DNA of 64,000 nt from CAWAHD01 sp963781785 (lineage in GTDB: Bacteria > Planctomycetota > Planctomycetia > Isosphaerales > Isosphaeraceae), in the NCBI GenBank assembly GCA_963781785.1, contig CAWAHD010000004.1, positions 1 through 64,000 on the forward strand, in the 5' to 3' direction. Numbering within the stretch: the stretch's first letter is position 1; each line of letters starts with the position of its first letter. The notes beneath the pieces are model-generated. The model ran no database searches. It was not told the DNA's origin and saw nothing but the letters and a program-made list of their open reading frames with translations. A program made the translations under genes and the position numbers. Shown here in pieces: positions 56,106 through 64,000 of this stretch.

Positions 56106-56526
56106 CGTTCCTCTTCTCGATTGGGACGATTCTCATGGCCCATGGCGTCGACACGCCGATCACGTTTGCCTGCATCAACTCTCGCACAGAAGGAAAACGT
56201 CCCGCGGCGACTGGGGTCCCGGCGAGCCGTCATCTCTGTTTCTTGCTTTCGTAAGCGTCATCCAAAAAACGATTTACGAGTTTGTGTCGCCTGAGGAACC
56301 AATGGGATTACAAAGCTGTTTTCTAAACGTGATGAACGGACGGAATTGTCGGTCTGTTCCGGTTATATGGCATAATCGGCATCGGGATCGTGTTCTCTTA
56401 ACGTCGGGTGCACGAAAGTGATCAACTTGGCACTTGCGAGTCTCCCAGGGCACATCCGACAATTGACGCCGCCGGCGGGAGCCGAGCCACGTCGGCACGA
56501 ACCGAGTTCGACCTCAAGAGTCACGA
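56106..56526. other. divergent intergenic region
   Basis: About 420 bases between the secretin and the KaiC-like gene. A possible plus-strand promoter is TTGTCG (about 56347) with CATAAT 19 bases later; the spacing is long. A short inverted sequence CGGAATTG...CTGTTCCG overlaps it. No gene seen. Confidence 0.4.
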
Positions 56527-57406
56527 ATGTCCAGAGAGCGACAATCCTTTGGGTTAGAGGAGCTCGACCGAAGTCTGGGTGGGGGGTTGATTCCGGGCAC
56601 GCTGACGGTTGTGGCCGGGGCGACCGGGGTCGGCAAGACTCAGCTTGGGCTGCGGTGGGCCGAGGCGGGACTCAAGGCGGAGGGAAAAAGGGGACTTCTC
56701 TGCGATCTGACGAGTCGGGGCGATTCCCAGAATCATGCGAATTATGCCTCGCGGCTGTTCGGCTGGGAGCTGCACGAATACCCGAACACACTGGCTCCTG
56801 ACCTCGAGCACGCGTGGGACAAGACCCGCGAGATTGGCGATTACTTCCATCCTCTCGACCGGGCCGGCCGGCGGGTGACCAGGGCAGATCTCGAGCCGGA
56901 AGAGTGGCACGAATGGAAGAGCGAGCTGTCGAGAGTTTATCGAGGTGCGGCCGGTTTCTTCTATCAGCAGTTTGCGCGGAGCGCGCCGCGCGGTCTTTGA
57001 CGGGTTCGAGCCCGCGAGCCGCTTCAGCGAATCGATTCAGTTCGAGTTCTTCGAGTACGTCTATCACCACGTTTTGCGCCAGGACGACGAGTGGGCCGCT
57101 CGGGAATGGCTGCGCGAGCAATTCCGCGCACACCGCGACGGGGTGCTTGCGCATCGTTACGACCACCGGACAATCGGCTGCCTGTGTCTTTACACGACGA
57201 GCGAGGTGATGCTGGATGAGCTTTTGACTGCACCGATTGGCGAGGGGGGGATCTTCGCCACGGCCAACACGATCATCGTGATGGGCAGGACCCGCGACGA
57301 GGGTCGCTTGGGCCGGGCACTGGCGATCCCCAAGCACCGCGGCAGTGCGTGCAGCGACGACATCCTGCCCTACCGGATCGGCCACGAGGGCCTTGTTTTT
57401 GAATGA
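56527..57406 (+). CDS. KaiC/RecA-like ATPase (frameshifted)
   Basis: About 293 residues. The Walker A is in VVAGATGVGKTQLGLRWAEA, preceded by the KaiC-like GLEELDRSLGGGLIPGTLTV; TIGCLCLYTTSEV and NTIIVMGRTRDE are later beta strands. A shift at about 56980-56988 joins FYQQFARSA to RRAVFDGFEPASRFSESIQF. The family is RecA-superfamily ATPases with one KaiC domain, of unknown target in planctomycetes. Its stop overlaps the SDR gene start (ATGA). Confidence 0.8.
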
Positions 57407-58208
57407 CGCAATCAGAGGGTGCTCTTCGAGCACGATCAAGCGTGTCCACTTGCATCGACTTGACCGATAAGACGGCGCTCGTGACGGGATCGTCGCAGGG
57501 AATCGGCGCCGAGATCGTGCGTGCCTTCCATCGTTCGGGCGCCAAGGTCGTGATCAATCACCCGGGCCCCGACAGCGGCAAGACCGCCACCGACGCACGG
57601 GTTCTGTGCGAAGAGCTGACGCGAGATCGCCCCGCAAGCGCCCTCGTTCATGTCGCCGACGTGAGCGATCCCACGGCCGTTCTTGCCATGATGGAACGAG
57701 TCCGCGGCGAGTGGGGCGGGCTCGACATTCTGGTCAATAATGCGGGGATTCTCCGGGACCGCTCGATCAAGAAGATGACGCTCGAGGAATGGCGCTCGGT
57801 GCTGGACGTGAACCTGAACGGTGTGTTCTATTCCTGTAAATATGGCCTGGAGATCATGAAAGACGGCGGGGCCATCGTGTGCGTGGGCAGCCTGGCCGCC
57901 TCGCTCGGCTTCCATGGGCAGTCCAATTATTCCGCCGCCAAGGCCGGCGTGCAGGCGCTTGTGCGTGTGCTTGCTCGCGAATGTGCCAGCCGGTCGATCC
58001 GGGTCAACGCCGTTGCCCCGGGCGTCATCGACACCCCGATGGTTGCCCAGGTTTCCGACGAGGCGCGAAACCACCTCGAGCGGTCGATCGCAATGAAGCG
58101 GCTCGGGCGCCCGACGAGGTCGCCAGCGCGATCCTGTTTCTTTGCTCGCCCCTGGCGAGCTATATTACAGGTCATGTCCTGGCGGTCGATGGCGGCTTCC
58201 AGGGCTGA
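57403..58208 (+). CDS. SDR-family reductase (FabG-like, frameshifted)
   Basis: About 268 residues. The NAD(P) motif is in TALVTGSSQGIGAEIVRAFH, the NNAG in LDILVNNAGILRDRS, the catalytic Ser in VCVGSLAASLGFHGQSNYSA with Tyr and Lys in NYSAAKAGVQ. A one-base loss at about 58109-58113 hides the end, which reads DEVASAILFLCSPLASYITG and GHVLAVDGGFQG. It likely reduces 3-oxoacyl-ACP or a related substrate. It is coupled to the KaiC-like ATPase by overlap. Confidence 0.88.
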
Positions 58209-58240
58209 AGCGAGAACCTCCTGGAGACGGAGCACTGCCA

Positions 58241-60076
58241 TGCGACCAACTGCCGCGATCCTGGCCTGGGGTGTTTGCGCTCGCACCGCTGGCCTCTGCC
58301 GATGACTCGACTGCCTCGTTCGACGGCGAGTGGCGCACCAGCTTCGCCGTGCTCACGCTCAAGCAAGAGGGCGATTCCGTCACCGGCTCCTACGGGCCAC
58401 AAGCCCGGTTCACCTTGAAAGGAAACGTCAAGGGGAGCGTATTGACATTCGATTACCAGGAGGGTCAAGCCAAGGGGAAAGCGCGGTACACGCTCGATCC
58501 ATCGGGGAACGCATTCACCGGTACGTTCCAGCTCGAGAACGGCCGGCGCGGAGAGTGGAACGGGTGGCGGCCGGACCCGAAGGCGCCGAGCGACAAGCTC
58601 GGCGCCTTTGCCGGTCTCTGGCTGACCGACCTGGGGCTTCTGGAGCTTGCGCAGGACGGCTCGAAAGTCACAGGTCGCTACGCGATTCGCGGCAATTCCA
58701 CGATCGAAGGCAAGGCTGAGGGACGTCGTCTTGAGTTCCGCTTCAAGAGCTTTCGTGGCGGCAAGGGTTGGTTTGACCTTGCGCCCGACGGAAAATCGTT
58801 GGCAGGCGCGGCCAACACCGACGGCTTCCCCGGCTGGTTCGGCTGGCGAGGGCGGTCAGCCCCCCAGTTCGCACGGCACGCCGCTCTGGTCCCGGGAGCG
58901 ATTGTCGACGGGTCCACAATGAACATGCTGACCTACAGCGTTCGTGCCCCGGAAGGTTATCAAGCCGGATCCAATCGCAAGTGGCCGGCCGTCCTTGTCC
59001 TCCACGGCTCCAACATGAACGGCCGTGACTACGTGGGCACAATCGCCCAGGCATGGCCGGATATCGCCCGTGATTTCATCCTGCTGGGCATCAACGGAGA
59101 AACGGCGTCCGACGCCAGTGATAGTCCTCGATTTAACTACACATATGTTAATTATGTCGGGCGCAGCAAGTTCGGCGGCTATCCGGGAACCGACCGCGAG
59201 AGCCCTGCCCTCATGAACGAGGCGATGGCCGAGCTCAAGAAGGTCTACCCGATTGCGCACTACCTGGTAGGGGGGCATTCGCAGGGCGGCTTTTTGACGT
59301 ACAGCCTTCTGATGAACTTTCCGGAGGCGATTGCCGGTGCGTTTCCGGTCTCGTGCGGCGTGATCTTCCAGTGTGAGCCGGACGCCTATGCCGACCAAAC
59401 GCTCCGCCGCGCTCAACGGGCCGTGCCGCTGGCGATCGTGCATGGCAAGACTGACCCGATCGTCGGCTTCACGATGGGTCAGTATGCGGCGACCCTGTTC
59501 GGCGAATCGGACTGGCAGGCCATTCGGTTCTTCACCGACGACAATGCCATGCATATGTTTGGCCGGCTGCCGGTGGGCCCGGCAATTCGCTGGCTTGAGA
59601 CCAGCGCATCGAGCGATCCCGCCGTGCTCTTAGAGTTCGCCGCCAAGCGGCTGGAGCAAGGAGGATACCGTGACGCAATTTCCGCTCTCAATCGAGCAGG
59701 CACGCTCAGCCTCGATCAAGCACAGAAGCACCGCGCCGAGGAACTGGGCCGGGCGGTTGAGGCCAAGGCCAAGGCCGGAGCCGGGAAGTATTTGCCATTG
59801 ATCCGTGAAGCCAAGGACGGCGCGTGGATCGATGGCTTCCTGGCCTACCGCGACGATTTCGAGTTTTCCCCGGCCGCGCACGAACTGATGGCGGCGTTTA
59901 CCGAGCTTCGTGCAAAACACGAAGAACCGGCCAAGAAGGCTTTCGCCGAGGCCCGCGGGCTGTTCCAGCAGGGCAAGCAGAATGAGGGGTACGCCAAGTA
60001 CAGCGAAGTTGTTAAGTCGTATTACGCCTCGCCGCTGTATCGCACGGTCAAGCGCTGGTTGGAGGAGCGCAAGTAG
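58241..60076 (+). CDS. secreted alpha/beta hydrolase (esterase/phospholipase-like, frameshifted)
   Basis: About 612 residues. The signal peptide is split by a shift in a GGGG run at 58268-58271: MRPTAAILAWGV continues FALAPLASADD. Two beta-sandwich modules (GEWRTSFAVLTLKQEGDSVT, GLWLTDLGLLELAQDGSKVT) precede the hydrolase domain with nucleophile in LVGGHSQGGFLTY, acid in IVHGKTDPIVGF and histidine in DNAMHMFGRLP. A helical C-terminal repeat-like region (LLEFAAKRLEQGGYRDAISA) follows. Substrate unknown; it lies 33 bases after the SDR gene. Confidence 0.85.
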   Translation, partial: CDQLPRSWPGVFALAPLASADDSTASFDGEWRTSFAVLTLKQEGDSVTGSYGPQARFTLKGNVKGSVLTFDYQEGQAKGKARYTLDPSGNAFTGTFQLENGRRGEWNGWRPDPKAPSDKLGAFAGLWLTDLGLLELAQDGSKVTGRYAIRGNSTIEGKAEGRRLEFRFKSFRGGKGWFDLAPDGKSLAGAANTDGFPGWFGWRGRSAPQFARHAALVPGAIVDGSTMNMLTYSVRAPEGYQAGSNRKWPAVLVLHGSNMNGRDYVGTIAQAWPDIARDFILLGINGETASDASDSPRFNYTYVNYVGRSKFGGYPGTDRESPALMNEAMAELKKVYPIAHYLVGGHSQGGFLTYSLLMNFPEAIAGAFPVSCGVIFQCEPDAYADQTLRRAQRAVPLAIVHGKTDPIVGFTMGQYAATLFGESDWQAIRFFTDDNAMHMFGRLPVGPAIRWLETSASSDPAVLLEFAAKRLEQGGYRDAISALNRAGTLSLDQAQKHRAEELGRAVEAKAKAGAGKYLPLIREAKDGAWIDGFLAYRDDFEFSPAAHELMAAFTELRAKHEEPAKKAFAEARGLFQQGKQNEGYAKYSEVVKSYYASPLYRTVKRWLEERK

Positions 60077-60687
60077 CCGCGGGTTGTCCGCGGTTGTGTT
60101 CGTGCTGCGTCTTTCATCCTTCATCCTTCATCCCTCATCCTTCATCCTTTCAGCAGCGCCGCTGGCGCTGCTGTGTGCTACTTCCTTGCTGCAAAAAGCC
60201 TCGTCACCCTCGTCACCTCGTCACCCGCGATGTCACAGTCCGCAGGATGCTCACGAGCCGTGCTCCGGAGGGCCGCAAAATCCGCTCGACCGGCATGCGC
60301 GACCAGCCGGGGGTGACGACACGGGCTCGTCACCCTCAAAGCATCTCGTCACCCCGAGCCGGCACTCTGGGGAATCGACGGGCCGTGTGCCGCCGTGCAA
60401 TCCGCTCATCCGGCATAATCGTGAAAATCCAGGGTTCCAGACACCCATATGCCAGAGCGAAATGCACCCATGCTTGGCGCAGCCGTGCTTAGACCGGCAC
60501 GCTCGAGCAAGGTCTTGATGGTAAAAAGGTTCCAGATGCAGTGCTCCGGCCATCCCTTCGGTGACTGATGGGCGTCTGCAACCCCTTTTCTGACACACCA
60601 TGGTTCTGGGATTCGATCGTGAAATGAGTTGGGTAGGACGGAACTGGTCAGGGGAAGCCGTCGCCCTGTGTTTTCGTGAGAAGGGAT
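60077..60687. other. gene-free stretch with short repeats
   Basis: About 610 bases between the hydrolase and the NACHT-HEAT gene. It begins with the TCATCCT tract (60111-60150), followed by scattered CTCGTCACCC units (60205-60350). Open frames on both strands cross these repeats and are not credible. The 3' end of the NACHT-HEAT transcript lies here. Confidence 0.55.
60111..60150. repeat. TCATCCT short tandem repeat
   Basis: Five to six near-copies of the 7-base unit TCATCCT. It matches the tract at 20178-20211 and, inverted, the 3' end of mutM. Confidence 0.75.
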
Positions 60688-63600
60688 CTATGGCGTAGGC
60701 GGATCTTGTGGGTCGAGCTCGTCGAGTGTGCGGACGCAAAGTCTCCCTACCGCATACGGGCCAGCTAAAGACCCTCCGAATACGCGATGTCCGGAGGCCA
60801 TGATCGAACGTACGGCTCTGGCGGCGTGCTCCCGCACGTCACCGATCCCTTCGTAGCTGATCTCCACGAGACGGTCGAGTACTGGCGCTGCAGAAAGGCC
60901 GAGTTGGTCAATAGCCTCGGCGGCCGCGTTCCTCACGCCTACGTCCTGGTCCTGCATCATCTCCACGACCCGGTCGAGAGCCGTCGGTGCGCCGATACCA
61001 AGTTGACCAAGCAGCACGACGGTCGCCTTCCGCACGTCTGGGTACGCGTCGTGGGTCATTTCCACGATCCAACCGAGAGCCGGCCGCGCGGAGGTGCCGA
61101 GACCACCCAGCGCCTCGGCGGCCGCCGTGCGGACATACTCGTTCTCGTCGCGTGTCAGCTCCAGGAGTTGATCGAGCCGTGGCGACGCGCCGACTCGAAG
61201 ACGAATCAGTACATTTACGCCAATAGTTAATGCGAAGTCTTTGCTGTCGTGGGAAGCCTCTACCAGTCGGGCGAGGGCGAGCGAGCTGGCAGCGCCAAGG
61301 CGACCCAGCACTTCGGCAGTTGCCCTCCTGACGGATTCTTCCTGGTCGCGCATCATCTCCACGAGCCGGTCGACGCAGGCAACGCGATGGTGCCGAGGCT
61401 ACCCAGAGCCTCGACGGCCGCAATCCTCACCTCCCATTCCTGATCGCGAGTGATCACCAAGAGCCGTTTGAGCACCGGCGATGCGGAACCACCAAGACGA
61501 CCAAGTGCCTGGGCGGCGGCCGCGCGTACATTCCCTTCCTCGTCGTAGGTCAACTTCACGAGCCGGTCAAGCGCAGGCAACGCCGCGGCGCCGAGACCAG
61601 CCAGCGCATCGGCGGCCGCCCTCCGCACGAACCACGCAGGGTCCTCGCAAAGCCCCGCAATCGAGTCGAGCGCCGGCAACGCACCTGCGCCAAGACCACC
61701 GAGCGCCCAACTGGCCGCGTGACGCATTAGCTCATCCTCGTCGTGGGTCATCTCGACGAGCCGGTCCAGAGCCGGCAGGGCGGCTGGGCCGAGACCGCGC
61801 AGAACGTCGGAGGCAAACGACCGCGCGTCCTCGTCGCGATCTCGGATCATCTCCACGAGCCGGTCGAGCGCCGGCAACGCTGCGGCGCCGAGATCCCGCA
61901 GCGCATCGGCGGCCGCCCTCCGCGCCCTCATTCCCTCGTCATCGAACCCAAGGCTCCGCAACCACCATTCAAGGAACTCCGACTTGGGGGTATTGGGATC
62001 AGACAGCGCTCTTTTGGCCGCCCTCCGCGCTTCCCGTCCCTGGTCACTTCTGCCAATCATCTCCACCAGCGTATCGAGCGCTGGCAACCCAGCGAGACCA
62101 AGCCCGCGAAGCGCCTCAGCGGCGAGCCGCCGAATGGTCCCATCCTCGTCGTCCGTCATTTCCATCAACCGGTTGAGCGCTGGCAACGAGGCGGAGCCGA
62201 GCCCTCGAAGCGCCTCCGCGGCGAGCCTCCGAACGGTAACGTTTTCGTCGTGAGTGATTTCCACGAGCCGGTCAAGCGCCGGCAACGCGCCGGGGCCGAG
62301 CCCCTTAAGCGCCTCTGTGGCCAGCGTCCGGACGGACACATCCTCGTCCCGTGTCAGTTCCACTAGACGATCGAGCGCTGGCAATGCGGCGGGTCCGAGC
62401 CCCGTCAGAGCCATCGTGGCCAGTGTTCGAACGGTCCCATCCTCGCCGTGCGTCAATTCCACGAGCCGGTCGAGCGCCGGCGATGCACGCATGCCAAAGT
62501 GAACCAGTGCACTAACGGCAGCCTCGCGCACGTACAACCTCTCGTCGTGTGTCAATTCCACGAGCCGGTCAAAAGCCGGTGACGCGGCCGCTCCATGACA
62601 GAGAAAAAAAACGGCGTCCGACCGACGCTTCTCGTGGTGGTTTATTATGTTCACGAGCCTGTCAATAGCCGGCGTTGAGCTGCCAGCAAGGTCAGCTAGC
62701 ACGTGAACCGCGGCGTACTCCACGATCCTATCCCCGCCGTGTGTCAATTCCACCAGCCGGTCGAGCGCCGGCAAGGCGGCAGAGCCGAGGCCACCCAAGG
62801 CCCTTGCGGCCGATTCCCGCACGTTCCGCTCCCCGTCGTACGTCATTTCCACGAGCCGGTCGAGCGCCGGCAAGGCGGCAGAGCCGAGGCCACCCAAGGC
62901 CCTTGCGGCCGATTCCCGCACATTCCGCTCCCCGTCGTACGTCATTTCCACGAGCCGGTCGAGCGCCGGCAGCGAAGCGGGGCCAAGGCGACCAAGGAGC
63001 AAGGCGGCCTCGCTTCGCAAAGAATCGTCCGCTTCGAGGGTCATTTCCAGGATCTTTGCGAGGGCACCGGCCGGAAGGCGATCGGCCTGCCCTACGGCCG
63101 AGAAGGAATCTAACAGGGGACCCAGGGTGTAAGACAGGTCTTCGGCTCGATGGCGAACCATCACGTCGACCGCCTCGATGGCTATCACCGAAACCTGGGG
63201 CAAATTGCGGAAGCGGTCGGGTAGCTCGGATAGGCAGAGCAACGCCAGCGCGAGGCGATGGCGGAAAAGGTCGTCACGGCGCTGGTCGGCGAGCAGCGCG
63301 AGGAGCGGCTTCGGGTCGGCGAGCTGACCAGCGAGCAGGACGACGACCTCACGCCAGGCAGGGCGCCAGGCCTTGTGATCGAGCAGATCGGCGATTGCCG
63401 CCCATCCTTCGGCTCTCACTCGCCAGGCAAGTGCGAGGGAGGCCAGGTACTCGTGAAATGTCCGGTGCAAGAAGAGTAGTGGGGCGTCCGGATCTTCTCC
63501 CGAGGTCACGAGGATGCCCGTCAGCTTCAGCTCGTTGATGAGCGTCGTCGCGTCGAGGCCGTGCAACTCGTGATCCGGCTTGAGCTTCGCCAGTTCGTCA

Positions 63601-64000
63601 CGGACCTTGGAGCGCAACAGGCGCTCGTTGAACTGCTCGCGGCCTTCAGCGAATAGGACATAGGCGACGGGTGCCAGGACTTCGAGGAGAGCGTCGACCT
63701 GCGCCGCGCTCTGCGCCGAATGCCGCTTGTCGTCCCTCATCCAATCGAGGACCAGACCGCGCAAGCACTGTTCGTAAATGTCAACACGCCGCGTGAACCG
63801 TGCCGGTCGCGCTTCCTGCGTGGCTGCGAGCCGGGGCTGTTCCGCGAAGAGCCGGCAAATCAGGGTGAGCATCAAGGGGACGCGGGCAAGCCCCTGCACT
63901 TGCGGGTTCCGCTCGAGCAGGGCCAGGAAGGGCTTTCCGTCTTTGAACCAGGCGCGGGCGAAAGCCTCGATCTGGGGCGCATCGAAGGCGAACAGCTCGA
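60688..64000 (-). CDS. NACHT-type NTPase with about 22 HEAT repeats (partial, frameshifted)
   Basis: At least 1,100 residues; the 5' end lies beyond the right edge. The visible start has the NACHT winged-helix region (LARVPLMLTLICRLFAEQPR, VDIYEQCLRGLVLDWM, LLFLHRTFHEYLASLALAWR), so Walker A and B motifs should lie upstream. From about 63060 leftward run about 22 units of 33 residues with the pattern LVEMTxDexxxVRxxAAxAL and GLGxAALPALDR, typical PBS-lyase/HEAT repeats. Two neighbouring units are almost identical at DNA level. A one-base loss at about 61365 separates ALPA from LDRLVEMMRDQEESVRR. Bacterial NACHT proteins include antiphage sensors and signalling ATPases; which applies is unknown. 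Confidence 0.82.

Noticed and set aside
60251..60739. 162-residue minus-strand frame upstream of the repeats
   Set aside because: It overlaps the end of the NACHT-HEAT gene and short tandem repeats, and has no domain-like sequence.

Overview
The window is high-GC DNA that looks like a planctomycete chromosome, most likely the Isosphaeraceae/Gemmataceae side of the phylum. The markers are a Planctomycetes-Verrucomicrobia type bacterial microcompartment (BMC) operon, an ECF sigma factor fused to WD40 repeats, a DUF1559 prepilin-like protein, DUF1080, VIT/vWA, PEP-CTERM and Uma2 genes, a giant HEAT-repeat protein and short dispersed hairpin repeats. Assignment to a genus is not possible from this sequence alone. 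About 22 single-base frameshifts interrupt otherwise well conserved genes, several of them in short homopolymers. I read most of these as indel errors in the assembly, so each gene is annotated across its shift.

Layout. 1-2408: partial tRNA-Leu, then an M48 peptidase and two small partners, two of the three proteins ending in zinc ribbons. 2416-6551: an ECF sigma/WD40 fusion translationally coupled to a secreted HEAT/Hint protein. 6703-8594: a CocE-type hydrolase. 8699-18597: a complete BMC operon read leftward: DeoR regulator, PduL, three BMC-H, acetate kinase, BMC-P, CoA-acylating aldehyde dehydrogenase, two BMC-P, class II aldolase, lactate/malate dehydrogenase, and a second TIM-barrel aldolase-like protein with a probable encapsulation tail. 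From known pvm loci the expected job is cleavage of fuculose- or rhamnulose-1-phosphate to lactaldehyde. The lactaldehyde would be oxidised to lactyl-CoA and then to lactyl-phosphate plus ATP, with NAD+ recycled inside the shell. A promoter lies in the divergent gap with mutM (18787-19638).

19639-26435 is a mobile, decaying region. It holds a roughly 590-bp segment flanked by inverted short repeats, a small conserved gene with a broken aspartic-protease partner, a CFI-box protein, and a transposon encoding two different DDE (rve) integrases plus a small coiled-coil protein. 26951-31209: a heme-sensor-like histidine kinase, a ceramidase-type hydrolase and a ROK sugar kinase. 31250-35400: a PEP-CTERM protein with a putative internal thioester, a 68-bp tandem repeat, and a response regulator/HDOD-kinase pair.

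36028-50519 is mainly housekeeping and secreted genes: MnmG, thiol peroxidase, DUF1080, GrpE-like, sulfotransferase, VIT/vWA, sialidase, Uma2, aldehyde dehydrogenase, nitrilase-family hydrolase, TlpA-like and a lipoprotein. 50640-56105: a DUF1559 protein and a secretin operon whose secretin has a Gly/Met-rich insert. 56527-60076: a KaiC-like ATPase, an SDR reductase and a secreted esterase. 60688-64000: the C-terminal part of a NACHT-type protein with about 22 HEAT repeats, cut by the right edge. The candidates most worth following are the NACHT-HEAT protein, the two-integrase transposon, and the extra tailed aldolase of the BMC operon.
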